In this document: piece after piece, positions 25,940 through 34,996 of the stretch
Layout: each line of letters starts with the position of its first letter
Position numbering within the stretch: the first letter of the stretch is position 1
Assembly (NCBI RefSeq): GCF_000281065.1
Contig: NZ_AKKK01000009.1
Coordinates: 1-64,000 of the forward strand
From: Arthrobacter sp. M2012083
Lineage (GTDB): Bacteria; Actinomycetota; Actinomycetes; Actinomycetales; Micrococcaceae
Reading direction: 5' to 3'
DNA: 64,000 nucleotides
Position numbers and translations under genes: made by a program
The notes under the pieces: model-generated
Databases searched by the model: none
Told to the model about the DNA's origin: nothing
The model's input: only the letters and a program-made list of their open reading frames with translations

Positions 25940-26761
25940 GTGGTACAAAAAGCGGAACGGGTGGGCTCTCCCCGCAGCCGGGGCGGAAAGCCGGTTGGCA
26001 ACATCACTCGCGGCACCACGAATCCCAATCGCATGCGCCGCTTGGACCGCTGGTTGGCGGGACCCCAAGCGTGGCGGCTGCGCGCCGCCGTCGACCCCCT
26101 TGTTGTGGACCTTGGCTATGGCGCCTCGCCGACCACCGCCGTCGAGCTTTTCGAACGGCTGCAGGCCGTGCGCCCGGATGTCCGGGTCTGCGGGATTGAG
26201 ATTGAACCGGAGCGCGTGCGCAGCGCCAAAGCACTCGAGCGACCAGGACTGAGCTTCCACGTGGGCGGCTTCGAAGTCCCTGTTCCCGGTGACCCGGTTT
26301 TGGTGCGGGCATTCAACGTGCTGCGGCAATATGAGGAAGCGGACGTCGCCGGAATCTGGCGGTTGGTGCAGTCACGGCTGGCGCCCGGCGGCCTGTTCAT
26401 TGATGGAACCTGCGATGAAATAGGCCGGCGCGTCACGTGGGTGGCGTTGGATGAGGAACGTCCCTTGAGCCTGAGTTTCTCCATGCGGTTCGGCAGTTTC
26501 GAACTGCCTTCCGAGGTCGCGGAGCGGCTGCCCAAAGCCCTGATTCACCGCAATGTGCCGGGCGAACCGGTCCACGCGTTCCTACAGGCCATGGATAAGG
26601 CCTGGCTGGAAGCGGCACCCTTGGCTTCGTTCGGAAACCGGCAGCGCTGGACGGGCATGTGCCGTTCACTGCGAGACGTCGGATGGCCGCTTCAGGATGG
26701 TCCGGCAAGGTGGCGTCTAGGCGAAGTTACCGTGGCATGGGACGCCGTAGCGCCCCGCTAA
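25940..26761 (+). CDS. class I SAM-dependent methyltransferase
   Basis: A 273-residue protein with the Rossmann methyltransferase core: motif [18 protein letters not shown], an acidic strand end GIEIEPERV, and later AFNVLRQY and [14 protein letters not shown]. The substrate is unknown. A basic N-terminal stretch ([20 protein letters not shown]) precedes the domain. The start is uncertain: the GTG at 25940 would be leaderless behind TAAAGT (25927-25932), while the GTG at 25931 has AAGGA in front. It diverges from gpmA and converges with the DUF2516 gene. Confidence 0.75.
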   Translation: MVQKAERVGSPRSRGGKPVGNITRGTTNPNRMRRLDRWLAGPQAWRLRAAVDPLVVDLGYGASPTTAVELFERLQAVRPDVRVCGIEIEPERVRSAKALERPGLSFHVGGFEVPVPGDPVLVRAFNVLRQYEEADVAGIWRLVQSRLAPGGLFIDGTCDEIGRRVTWVALDEERPLSLSFSMRFGSFELPSEVAERLPKALIHRNVPGEPVHAFLQAMDKAWLEAAPLASFGNRQRWTGMCRSLRDVGWPLQDGPARWRLGEVTVAWDAVAPR

Positions 26762-26783
26762 GCCTTATTTTCCAGTATCGCCT

Positions 26784-27125
26784 TTACCAGGGGCCGTACG
26801 GACCGACATTTCGGTTGCCGCCACTGCCGGCCTCACGCACGGCGGGGCGGACATCGGCAAGGTAGACGCAAGCAGCGGTCACGGCAGCGATGCCAAACAA
26901 CCCCAGCCCGCTGCCGCCGGTGAGGACGGTCAAGGCGCCGATGGCCAGCGCCACGCCAGTGAGCGCAAGCCAAAAGGTCTTGGTGCGCTTGGAAGCCGCC
27001 ACGAAGAGCGTCGGCTTATGGCGCAGGCAGTCCGCGAAGGCCCACAGTTCCAAGGCAAGGGCTACCAAGCCAAGGATGAAGTACACCGCGTTGGTGACAA
27101 TCGCGATCAAGAATTTTCCGTCCAC
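26784..27125 (-). CDS. DUF2516-family small membrane protein
   Basis: A 113-residue protein with three hydrophobic segments (residues about 5-30, 48-66 and 70-90). The pattern AVYFILGLVALALELWAFADCLRHKPTLF is that of the actinobacterial DUF2516 family, whose function is unknown. It lies ten bases downstream of the trans-sulfuration gene and is probably co-transcribed with it. Confidence 0.75.
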   Translation of the reverse strand: MDGKFLIAIVTNAVYFILGLVALALELWAFADCLRHKPTLFVAASKRTKTFWLALTGVALAIGALTVLTGGSGLGLFGIAAVTAACVYLADVRPAVREAGSGGNRNVGPYGPW

Positions 27126-27135
27126 GTTCTCCAGC

Positions 27136-28320
27136 CTAACCGTCCAGCGACTTCAGCGCTTGCTCAAGGTCGGACCAGAGGTCCTCCACGTTCTCGATCC
27201 CGACGCTCAACCGGACCAGATTCTCCGGGACGCTGAGCGGCTCAGCCGTGTGACGGCGTCGGCGTTCAATCAGCGACTCAACCCCGCCCAGGGACGTCGC
27301 CGGAAGCCAGAGCTGCAAAGCTCGGACCATTTCGTCTGCGGCGTCGGCACCGCTGCGGTGTTCGTCGCCTGCGATGTGGATGCAGAGAATGGAACCGAAA
27401 CCCTTCATCTGCTCCTTTGCGCGTTGATGGCCCGGGTCCGTGGGGAGGCCGGGGAACCGGATGGCTTCTACGCGAGGGTGGCTGCTGAGGCGTTCAGCGA
27501 GCGTCGCAGCCGAGGCTTGGGAACGCTCGATCCGCAGCGCCAACGTACGGAGGCCGCGCAGTGCCAGCCAGGCCTCAAAGGGTCCGGCGATACCGCCGTG
27601 GATGATTCGGTGGTGAAGCAGGGTGGCGCGCAGTTCCGGGTCGGACGTCACCAAGGCACCAAGGACAACGTCCGAATGGCCGGCCAGGTACTTGGTCACT
27701 GAATGAAGCACGACGTCGGAACCCAGGCTGAGCGGCTGCTGCACCAAAGGCGTGGAGAAGGTATTGTCCGTGACCACGATTGCGCCCGATGCGTGTGCGG
27801 CCTCAGTGAGCGCGCGGACGTCGGCGATGCCGAGCATCGGGTTGGTGGGGCTTTCCAGCCAGAGCAGGTCCGCATTCTTGCCGTTTTCAGGCTTGATGAG
27901 GGCTTTCACCGCGTCCGTGTCCGTGATGTCAACGGTCCGAAGCTCCAGGAAGCCCTTCTCCGCCAGTTCAGTGGCCATAACCAGGGAACCTGCGTAACTG
28001 TGAGAGGGCATCACCACCACACCGCCGGCGGGAACAAGCGACAACGCTGAGCTGACCGCTGCCAGGCCGGAGGCATACAGCAGGCCCGGCAGGGTGGCGC
28101 CTTCAAGTTTGGCCAGCGCATCCTCGAAAGGATCCCAAGTAGGGTTCGCGTAGCGTCCGTAACCGCGGTCGCCGTCGCCTAATGAACCTGTTCCGAAGTA
28201 TGTGGAGGACAGGACGATTGGCGGATTCACTGGCTCGTCGTGAGCACGGTCGGGGCGACCGGCCGCAACGACAACAGTTTCCGGAGACAAATCGGCGGCG
28301 TGCTGATCGGAAAGGCTCAT
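27136..28320 (-). CDS. PLP-dependent trans-sulfuration enzyme (Cys/Met metabolism family)
   Basis: A 394-residue fold-type I enzyme. The PLP lysine lies in LHSVTKYLAGHSDVVLG; other family marks are YGRYANPTWDPFEDALAKLEG, SHSYAGSL, WLESPTNPMLGIAD and the C-terminal SLGGVESLIERR and VRLSVGIENVEDL. This is the cystathionine gamma-synthase / gamma-lyase / methionine gamma-lyase group; the exact reaction is not fixed by sequence. The ATG at 28320 is chosen because the conserved part begins there; the frame runs on upstream over tmk without protein character. It diverges from tmk by 73 bases. Confidence 0.85.
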   Translation of the reverse strand: MSLSDQHAADLSPETVVVAAGRPDRAHDEPVNPPIVLSSTYFGTGSLGDGDRGYGRYANPTWDPFEDALAKLEGATLPGLLYASGLAAVSSALSLVPAGGVVVMPSHSYAGSLVMATELAEKGFLELRTVDITDTDAVKALIKPENGKNADLLWLESPTNPMLGIADVRALTEAAHASGAIVVTDNTFSTPLVQQPLSLGSDVVLHSVTKYLAGHSDVVLGALVTSDPELRATLLHHRIIHGGIAGPFEAWLALRGLRTLALRIERSQASAATLAERLSSHPRVEAIRFPGLPTDPGHQRAKEQMKGFGSILCIHIAGDEHRSGADAADEMVRALQLWLPATSLGGVESLIERRRRHTAEPLSVPENLVRLSVGIENVEDLWSDLEQALKSLDG

Positions 28321-28393
28321 GGTTTCAGCGTAGTCGTGGGCAATGCTGTGGATAAAAGCCGTCTCGTATGCCGGTGGTCGGTAGGCTAGTCGA

Positions 28394-29092
28394 GTGAGTA
28401 TTAAGAGCCCAGGCCTTTTCATCGCCTTCGAAGGCGGGGACGGAGCGGGCAAGTCCACGCAGGCCGCCCGGCTCTCTGACGCCCTCGAGTCACGGGGCTT
28501 TTCCGTGCTGCGCACGCGCGAACCAGGCGGCACCCCCATCGGCGAGAAACTGCGTTCCCTGGTCCTGGACCACGGGCACGGCACCATCGATCCCCGTACC
28601 GAAGCCCTCATGTTCGCCGCCGCCCGCGCAGCCCACGCCAGCCAGGTGATTCGTCCCGCCCTGGCCGACGGAACCGTTGTCATTACGGACCGCTACATCG
28701 ATTCGTCCGTTGCCTATCAGGGCGCCGGCCGCGGCCTCGGCGCCGAGGGCGTTTTGTCACTCAACGAATGGGCCACCGAAGGCCTGCATCCGGACCTGAC
28801 AGTACTGCTCGACGTCGACCCCTCCGATGGTCGCCAACGGCGCACAGCCGGGGACGCCACCGAGGACAGGCTGGAGTCTGAGCCTGACGACTTCCATTCC
28901 GCCATCCGGCACGCTTTCCTGGACCTTGCAGCAGCTGCACCGTCCAGTTATCTGGTGCTGCCCGCCAACGCCGACATTGAAACGTTGGCCGCCCGGATTT
29001 TGGAGCGGGTGGAGTCGCTCCTCGTTGACAACGGAGTGCCTGCTAATTCCGCGTCGCTGGAAAGCGAAACCGTTACGGGCGACCGCCCGTGA
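28394..29092 (+). CDS. tmk: thymidylate kinase
   Basis: A 232-residue dTMP kinase. P-loop FEGGDGAGKSTQAARL, the dTMP-binding DRYIDSSVAYQGAGRGLG and a DP-containing strand LTVLLDVDPSDGRQR are present. A C-terminal tail of about 20 residues extends beyond the usual length. The start is GTG. It overlaps holB by four bases (GTGA), the usual tmk-holB coupling. Confidence 0.93.
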   Translation: MSIKSPGLFIAFEGGDGAGKSTQAARLSDALESRGFSVLRTREPGGTPIGEKLRSLVLDHGHGTIDPRTEALMFAAARAAHASQVIRPALADGTVVITDRYIDSSVAYQGAGRGLGAEGVLSLNEWATEGLHPDLTVLLDVDPSDGRQRRTAGDATEDRLESEPDDFHSAIRHAFLDLAAAAPSSYLVLPANADIETLAARILERVESLLVDNGVPANSASLESETVTGDRP

Positions 29093-30240
29093 GCGTCTGG
29101 GACGACCTCCAAGGGCAAGCGCCAGTCGTTGCCCAGCTCAAGCAGGCGGCGCAAGGCGAAACCGGACTTACCCATGCTTGGCTGTTTACCGGCCCGCCGG
29201 GATCCGGCCGTTCGAACGCAGCCAAGGCCTTCGCCGCCGCCTTGAACTGCGAGCAGGACGACGTCACCATGCGTGGCTGCGGCGAGTGCGCAGCGTGCCA
29301 TACGATCCTCGGTGAGACGCACTCGGATGTAACGTTCGTGCGCACCGAGAAGGTCACCATCACCATCGACGAGGCCCGCGAACTCGTGTCCAAGGCGGGC
29401 GACCGACCGGCAACGGGGCGGTGGCGGATCATCGTTGTGGAGGATGCTGACCGCATGGCAGAGCGCACCACCAACGTTCTGCTGAAAGCCATTGAAGAAC
29501 CCACTCCCAGGACCATCTGGATGTTGTGTGCGCCCTCCCCCGCCGACGTCCTTGTCACCATCCGTTCGCGATGCCGTCCCGTGAGCCTGCGGCTGCCGCC
29601 AGCCTCCGACGTCGCTGACCTTCTGGTGAGGCGGGACGGCGTCGAGCGCCAACTCGCGGACCGTGCGGCGCGTGCCGCGCAAAGCCACATAGGGATCGCC
29701 CGGCGCTTGGCCCGCGACGCTGATGCGAGGCAACGTCGGATGGATACCGTTCGTATCCCGCTTGGCCTGCGAGGCGTCACCGCTGCCGTGATGATGGCCG
29801 AAAAGCTGGTCAAGATCGCCACCGAAGAAGCCAACAGCTCCAACGATGAACGCGACGCCGCAGAGAAGATCGCGCTCCTGGCGAGCCTGGGCGCTCCGGA
29901 ATCCGGCACGCTTCCACCGTCCATGCGTAGCCAGGTCAAGCAACTTGAGGACGACCAGAAACGGCGTGCCAAGCGCTCCATCACCGACTCGTTGGACCGC
30001 ACGCTGACGGATCTTCTGTCTTTCTACCGGGACGTCCTCATCATCCAATTGGGGAACGCAGTGGAACTGGTCAACGTTGAACTCAAGAGCGAACTGGAAG
30101 AATTCGCGGGCCATTCAACGCCGGAAACCACCCTGGCCCGGATGGATGCCATCAACAAAGCCCGTGTCCGAATCACCACCACCAACGTGGCGCCGCTGTT
30201 GGCGGTCGAGTCCATGGCCACCAGCCTCATCCAGCAATAG
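29089..30240 (+). CDS. holB: DNA polymerase III delta-prime subunit
   Basis: A 383-residue clamp-loader subunit. Walker A is altered to GPPGSGRS, with Arg for Lys as is typical of the non-hydrolysing delta-prime, and a zinc-site CGECAACHTI follows. The sensor region reads IVVEDADRMAERTTNVLLKAIEEPTPRTIWMLC. The C-terminal half is helical. It is translated from GTG inside the tmk stop region. Confidence 0.9.
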   Translation: MSVWDDLQGQAPVVAQLKQAAQGETGLTHAWLFTGPPGSGRSNAAKAFAAALNCEQDDVTMRGCGECAACHTILGETHSDVTFVRTEKVTITIDEARELVSKAGDRPATGRWRIIVVEDADRMAERTTNVLLKAIEEPTPRTIWMLCAPSPADVLVTIRSRCRPVSLRLPPASDVADLLVRRDGVERQLADRAARAAQSHIGIARRLARDADARQRRMDTVRIPLGLRGVTAAVMMAEKLVKIATEEANSSNDERDAAEKIALLASLGAPESGTLPPSMRSQVKQLEDDQKRRAKRSITDSLDRTLTDLLSFYRDVLIIQLGNAVELVNVELKSELEEFAGHSTPETTLARMDAINKARVRITTTNVAPLLAVESMATSLIQQ

Positions 30241-30248
30241 GAGAATGC

Positions 30249-31901
30249 ATGAAGTCCGCACCCCGCCGGTCCGCCGGTACCCCTTCAAGGGACCGGTCTG
30301 CCCAGCTTGATGCGGGTGGTGGTTCGGCAGGCCGGGGTGCTACAGGGCGGGGTTTAGCAGGGCAAGGATCCCGCCGTGGGTTCGCGGCGCTATGCATTGC
30401 CGTTGCTTCCATGCTGGTATTGAGCGCCTGCACCCTTCCGTTCATGCCAACCCCAACGGCCAAGCCATCCACCAGTACGGTGGATCCGTCCATCGCTGCC
30501 TCAGCTCCTGAAGGCTTGGAAAAGTTCTACTCGCAGTCGGTGGAGTGGGGTTCATGCGAAGACGGCTACCATTGCGGCAAGGTTCAGGTGCCGAAGGACT
30601 ACGCTGATCCGGCGTCCGGGGACATCACGCTTTCCGTCATCAAGTTGCCCAGCACCGGCAACAAGCAAGGGTCCATCCTGGTAAACCCCGGCGGACCTGG
30701 TGGCTCCGGCGTCGACTTCATCAAGGATGCCGGCAACACCCACTTCACCGAGAAGCTGCGGGCCAACTACGATGTGGTCGGTTTTGATCCCCGGGGCGTG
30801 GGCCGCTCCGCTCCTGTGACCTGCATGACCGACGCCGAACGTGACGCCGCCCGTGAAAAGGTGTTCCGCAAGAACACGGACGAGGGTCTTGCTGCCGCCC
30901 TTGCCTTCAACAAAGCCTTCGCTGAGCAGTGCGCCCAGCAGACCGGTGATGTCTTGGGCCACATCGATACCGTGAGCGCCGCCAAGGACCTGGACATCCT
31001 TCGCGCCGTGGCGAACGATGCCAAGCTCAACTACCTGGGCTTCTCCTATGGCACGTTCCTCGGATCCACTTATGCTTCGCTCTTCCCGGACAACGTGGGC
31101 CGCGTGGTCCTTGACGGCGCCGTGGATCCAGCAATCAGCAACGAGGAGCTAACAGCCGGTCAGGCACGCGCCTTCGAAAGGGCCCTCCGCACCTATGTGA
31201 CCAGCTGCCAGGGACAGCAGCAGTGTCCCCTGAGTGGATCCGTGGACAACGGTGTGCAGGAAATCCGTGACCTCATCAACGCCGTTGACCAGAATCCCCA
31301 GACCGCCAAGGACGGCCGTCTGGTGACGTCCAACGACTTCGTCAACGGCCTCATTCTGCCCCTCTACAACGACCAAAGCTGGCCGGCCCTTACTCAGGCC
31401 CTGGAGAGCGCCTTCTCCGGTGACGTCTCGCAGATGATGCGGCTCGCGGACCTGGGTGCAGACCGCGAACCCAACGGAACATACAGCTCCAACTCCGCTT
31501 TCGCGTTCCAGGCCATCAACTGCCTGGACTACCCGATGGTTACGGACACTGCCGGCATGCGGGCCGAAGAAGACCGTCTCTTGCAGGACTCCCCCACGTT
31601 CGGTGCGTTCTTCGCCTACGGAGGTGTCACCTGCAAGGACTGGCCCTACCCCAGCACCCGCACACCGGCACCCGTGGATTACAACGGTTCTGCGCCCATT
31701 GTTGTGGTGGGTACCACCGGCGATCCCGCCACCCCGCTCGAGTGGTCCCAGTCGCTGCGCAAGCAACTTGAGAATGCTTCGCTCGTCACCTGGGAAGGTG
31801 AGGGGCACACAGCCTACGGCCGCGCGAACTCGTGCGTCAGCACCGCCGTCGACGACTACTTCGTAGATGGAAAGCTGCCGCAGGACGGCCTCACATGCTA
31901 A
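30249..31901 (+). CDS. secreted alpha/beta hydrolase, tripeptidyl-aminopeptidase type
   Basis: A 550-residue predicted lipoprotein: a long N region, hydrophobic stretch and lipobox VLSAC near residue 60. The mature part has the alpha/beta hydrolase fold with oxyanion region VNPGGPGGSG, nucleophile Ser in LGFSYGTFLGS, Asp in GTTGDPATPLEWS and His in GEGHTAYG, plus the C-terminal TAP-like domain with paired cysteines. This is the SlpD/SlpE/Tap peptidase pattern of Streptomyces. It converges with the HAD gene and overlaps it by four bases. Confidence 0.85.
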   Translation: MKSAPRRSAGTPSRDRSAQLDAGGGSAGRGATGRGLAGQGSRRGFAALCIAVASMLVLSACTLPFMPTPTAKPSTSTVDPSIAASAPEGLEKFYSQSVEWGSCEDGYHCGKVQVPKDYADPASGDITLSVIKLPSTGNKQGSILVNPGGPGGSGVDFIKDAGNTHFTEKLRANYDVVGFDPRGVGRSAPVTCMTDAERDAAREKVFRKNTDEGLAAALAFNKAFAEQCAQQTGDVLGHIDTVSAAKDLDILRAVANDAKLNYLGFSYGTFLGSTYASLFPDNVGRVVLDGAVDPAISNEELTAGQARAFERALRTYVTSCQGQQQCPLSGSVDNGVQEIRDLINAVDQNPQTAKDGRLVTSNDFVNGLILPLYNDQSWPALTQALESAFSGDVSQMMRLADLGADREPNGTYSSNSAFAFQAINCLDYPMVTDTAGMRAEEDRLLQDSPTFGAFFAYGGVTCKDWPYPSTRTPAPVDYNGSAPIVVVGTTGDPATPLEWSQSLRKQLENASLVTWEGEGHTAYGRANSCVSTAVDDYFVDGKLPQDGLTC

Positions 31902-32644
31902 AGGTGCCTGGCTTCCCGCTTCTCCACCAGGAGGGGGAGCTGCTTGATGGAATCCACGACGACGGTGGCTCCGGCCGCGCGTAGCGTCGCTTCCGAGTGG
32001 GAGCCGGTGAGGACGCCCGCCACGAGGGATGCTCCGGAACGAACGCCCGACAGCATGTCCGAACTCGTATCGCCCACCACTGCCACCTCCCGCACGTCGT
32101 CGAGGTCCAGTGCGAGCACGGCAGTCAGGATCATGTCCGGGTAGGGACGTCCGCGCCCGGCATCGGCAGGGCAGAGGCTTAAGTCCGCCAGGCCCATCCA
32201 CCCGAGCGATTCCAGCACCATGTTTTGCGTATGGCGGCCGAATCCCGTGGCCAGGCAAATCTGCATACCGGACTCACGCATCCATAGAATGGCGTCCTCC
32301 GCTCCGGCAATGGCGCGGACACCGCCGTCCTCAATGAGATCGTCATAGGTGTTTTCGAAAACTTTGTTGGCGCTTTCGGCCACGGCCGGATCCTCGAAGA
32401 GGTGACTGAAGACCGTCATTTTCGAGAAGCCCATGGTGTCCCGGGCATAGCCGAGCATGCTCTCGAACCTGTTGGTGCCCGGTTCGATGCCGTGTTCCAC
32501 AAGTGCTTTGGACATGGCCCGCTCTGTGCGGCCATCATCGGTGATGGTCGTGCCCACCATGTCCACGACGGCTAGCCTCAGCCGGTTCGGTGCATGGCTG
32601 TCGTCCCTGCTAATTTCGTCCCCGTTCAATGCGTCCCCGGTCAT
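31898..32644 (-). CDS. phosphonatase-like HAD-family hydrolase
   Basis: A 248-residue HAD hydrolase. Motif I is VVDMVGTTIT (nucleophile Asp, with Gly in place of the second Asp, as in phosphonoacetaldehyde hydrolase-like proteins), motif II lies in CLATGFGRH, and motif IV in VAVVGDTSSDMLSG. It should act on a small phosphorylated or phosphonate substrate; no phosphonate genes are nearby, so the substrate is open. It converges on the peptidase gene. Confidence 0.8.
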   Translation of the reverse strand: MTGDALNGDEISRDDSHAPNRLRLAVVDMVGTTITDDGRTERAMSKALVEHGIEPGTNRFESMLGYARDTMGFSKMTVFSHLFEDPAVAESANKVFENTYDDLIEDGGVRAIAGAEDAILWMRESGMQICLATGFGRHTQNMVLESLGWMGLADLSLCPADAGRGRPYPDMILTAVLALDLDDVREVAVVGDTSSDMLSGVRSGASLVAGVLTGSHSEATLRAAGATVVVDSIKQLPLLVEKREARHL

Positions 32645-32877
32645 GGAGCGGCTCCTTCAGCTTGTTACGCGACTTCGCTTGTATGCATGGCGGATGGATC
32701 TCGCCACAGTTGATTCCCCAGCTTCCGGCTGCAGGGAAACCACGGCCTGAACCCGGTCCGACGCGCGGGTGAACATCCCCGCAACGGCCGCCACTGCCCT
32801 CGTTTTGACCCGGGTGCGGTGCCTCTATTACAGTTATGTCTTGCGTGATCGCCCGGGAAACCGGTGATGAACGCGGT

Positions 32878-32950
32878 GCTTCCTTAGCTCAGTCGGTAGA
32901 GCGTTTCACTCGTAATGAAAAGGTCATCAGTTCGATTCTGATAGGAAGCT
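32878..32950 (+). tRNA. tRNA-Thr (anticodon CGT)
   Basis: A complete cloverleaf of 73 bases without CCA. The acceptor GCTTCCT pairs with AGGAAGC, the D arm is GCTC/GAGC, the anticodon arm TTTCA/TGAAA carries the loop CTCGTAA (anticodon CGT, reading ACG), and the T arm ATCAG/CTGAT carries the loop TTCGATT. The discriminator base is T. Its 3' part is repeated at 61002-61049. Confidence 0.95.
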
Positions 32951-32952
32951 CG
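32905..32952 (+). repeat. left copy of 48-bp direct repeat (attL-like, inside tRNA-Thr)
   Basis: From position 28 of the tRNA to two bases past its end. It matches 61002-61049 at 47 of 48 positions; the one difference is A32914 against T61011, tRNA position 37 next to the anticodon. Similarity continues more weakly into the terminator that follows. Confidence 0.9.
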
Positions 32953-32959
32953 TAGACAA

Positions 32960-33000
32960 CCCCCGGAAATCAAGGATTTCCGGGGGTTTTCTGTTTTCTT
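32960..33000 (+). terminator. terminator of tRNA-Thr
   Basis: CCCCCGGAAAT, loop CAAGG, ATTTCCGGGGG, then TTTTCTGTTTTCTT: an 11-bp perfect stem with a U-rich tail ten bases after the tRNA. Confidence 0.9.
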
Positions 33001-33038
33001 GACACATCTAGAACCCGTGAAAATCGGCGAGGCATCTA

Positions 33039-33173
33039 GTGTTCCTGGCGCTGGCACAGAAGATATCAGAGGCGCATGGCGGCCAACTTACTATTGAACC
33101 CAACCAAGATGGTGGCCTGACTGTCACGGCTTTGTTGGACTCTTACCAGAGGTCTGACTTAGGCGCTCGATAG
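33039..33173 (+). pseudogene. 3' fragment of a sensor histidine kinase
   Basis: The plus strand reads LALAQKISEAHGGQLTIEPN followed by QDGGLTVTALL and then a stop. That is the C-terminal end of a HATPase_c kinase domain (last helix plus final strands). Everything upstream, including the H-box and the N-box, is missing, so it is a truncated remnant. It sits just inside the left edge of the island and overlaps the 3' end of the opposite LysR gene. No start or ribosome-binding site is needed for a fragment of about 44 codons. Confidence 0.6.
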
Positions 33174-34044
33174 CGGATGCGAGGGAGCGTAACGGATGGC
33201 TGCGGTTAAGGTCGCCGGTTCGGGTGGCCAGATACACGGTGTTCAGCGGCGCAAACTCGGGGGTGTGCAAGGCCACGAGTTTCCCCGCGACGATATCTTC
33301 TTCCACTAAATAGCTGGGCAACACAGACATTCCGGCGCCAGCCAGAACGGCCGCGCGCACTCCGCGAAGATCCGGAACGATGCAGTTGCTCCTGAGATCA
33401 TCAGGACGTCTCTGGAAGACGGTCCGCCAGTAACGGCGAACGATCGGCAGGTTCTCGGCGTAGGCAACCACAGGAATCCTTGCCAGTTCAGCCTCCATTG
33501 GCTCGTCACCCGGGAGGCTGGTTTGCCAGGACGGCGCTGCCACCAGTACAAATTCTTCGTCGAAGAGGGGCGATGCCGTAACACCCTGGAGCCGGGGACG
33601 GACTGCGCTGACCACCATGTCCAGGTGGCCGGCGCGCAACTGCTCAAGCAAGTCGTCAACCAGTCCAAAGCGAATCCTTAGCCTGACTCCAATGGCTTGG
33701 GTGAGCTCCGGGGTTCCCGGCAAGAGCATGGCCGTGACGAACTCTGCCGGACCGCCTAAGTGAAGAGACTCATCTGCTCCTGAAACGTTGTACACAAAGG
33801 CGAGATCGTCCAAGGCGTCGATGTGCGGGCCAACGTCACGCGCCAATTCGTCGGCTTTAGGAGTCGGGGTGACGCCCGCGGGGCTCCGCTCAAAGAGCCG
33901 CAAGCCAAGGTTCAGTTCCAGGGAGTGGACATGCGTTGAGGCTGTTGGCTGCGAAATGCCCAGCATTCTTGCGGCTTCGGTCAGGGACCCCACACGGTAA
34001 ACCGTGAGGAAGGTCCGTAAGTGTTCCATGTTGTGAGTGGCCAT
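33124..34044 (-). CDS. LysR-family transcriptional regulator
   Basis: A 306-residue LysR regulator. The N-terminal winged helix is LRTFLTVYRVGSLTEAARML with recognition helix GISQPTASTHVHSLELNLG; the C-terminal effector domain follows from about residue 90. It diverges from the DJ-1/PfpI-type gene at 34175 across 130 bases, so that gene is the natural target. The effector is unknown. Confidence 0.88.
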   Translation of the reverse strand: MATHNMEHLRTFLTVYRVGSLTEAARMLGISQPTASTHVHSLELNLGLRLFERSPAGVTPTPKADELARDVGPHIDALDDLAFVYNVSGADESLHLGGPAEFVTAMLLPGTPELTQAIGVRLRIRFGLVDDLLEQLRAGHLDMVVSAVRPRLQGVTASPLFDEEFVLVAAPSWQTSLPGDEPMEAELARIPVVAYAENLPIVRRYWRTVFQRRPDDLRSNCIVPDLRGVRAAVLAGAGMSVLPSYLVEEDIVAGKLVALHTPEFAPLNTVYLATRTGDLNRSHPLRSLASAIERLSQTSGKSPTKP

Positions 34045-34174
34045 CGGTGCAATCCTCGCATGGGCACGCCCAAAGAATTCCTATGGGGGCCACAGCATTC
34101 TCTATGCCAATGCGGCAGTCGCGAGGAGCACCATCGAATAGCGACCCGCTTTACCTTCTCCCGAAAGGAACCTC

Positions 34175-34876
34175 ATGTCCCGCATTCTTATGGTTGTTTC
34201 AGCAGCCGATTCCCTGGAACTCGCTGACGGCACCCTCCACCCCACGGGCGTCTGGGCCGAGGAACTCGTAGTTGCCCATAAAGCCCTCAAAGCCTCGGGC
34301 GCAGCCATCACCATCGCCAGCCCGGGCGGAAAGAAGCCAACGGTGGACCCTGGCTCGTTGAACCCGGACATCGTGGGCGACAAGGAAAAGGTTGAGGAGT
34401 TCAAGCAGTACATCGGGGAAATAGCAGACGAACTCGAAACCCCCCACTCCCTGGGCGCCGTCAATGTGGCCGAATTCGACGCCGTCGTCCTGCCGGGCGG
34501 GCACGGTCCCATGGCCGATCTTGCCACGGACGCCGAGCTCGGTGCCTTGCTCGTAGCGGCGGACCATAGCGGAAAAATCATCGCTCCCTTCTGCCACGGC
34601 CCCGCGGGCTTGCTCAGCGCCACTGCCTCGGACGGCAGCTTCGCTTTCGCTGGCCGTGAGCTGACGGTATTCACAGACGAGGAAGAGCTCACCGGCGGCA
34701 CCGGCGAGAAAACCCCCTGGCTGGTCGCCACCACGCTCGCCGAGCGGGGCGCGATCGTGAAAGCAGGCCCTGCCTGGAGCAGCTTCGTGGTCCGCGACGG
34801 CAACCTCATCAGCGGTCAGAACCCGCAGTCCAGCGAGGCTGTAGCGGCCGCCGTCGTCTCCGCGCTCACCGAGTAA
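34175..34876 (+). CDS. DJ-1/PfpI-family (Hsp31-like) protein
   Basis: A 233-residue member of the class I glutamine amidotransferase-like superfamily. The nucleophile elbow is IIAPFCHGPAGLL (Cys followed by His), the acidic residue is likely in the GVWAEELV region, and VVLPGGHGPMADL is present. These proteins act as glyoxalase III, chaperone or deglycase-like stress factors. The ATG has an AAAGGAAC site. It is controlled presumably by the divergent LysR. Confidence 0.82.
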   Translation: MSRILMVVSAADSLELADGTLHPTGVWAEELVVAHKALKASGAAITIASPGGKKPTVDPGSLNPDIVGDKEKVEEFKQYIGEIADELETPHSLGAVNVAEFDAVVLPGGHGPMADLATDAELGALLVAADHSGKIIAPFCHGPAGLLSATASDGSFAFAGRELTVFTDEEELTGGTGEKTPWLVATTLAERGAIVKAGPAWSSFVVRDGNLISGQNPQSSEAVAAAVVSALTE

Positions 34877-34897
34877 ACCCAGCCGCTAAGAACCGCC

Positions 34898-34955
34898 AAC
34901 GACGGCGACCCGACCGGACCGCTGTCAACCGCGGCGCGGTGGCGTCGCCGTCGTT
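34898..34955. terminator. hairpin after the DJ-1-type gene
   Basis: AACGACGGCGAC (34898-34909) pairs perfectly with GTCGCCGTCGTT (34944-34955) around a 34-base interior that can pair further. It lies 21 bases past the stop codon, with no long T run. Confidence 0.55.
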
Positions 34956-34996
34956 TAGCTCTATCCTCCCAATCCAACAATGGCAATACTGAGACT

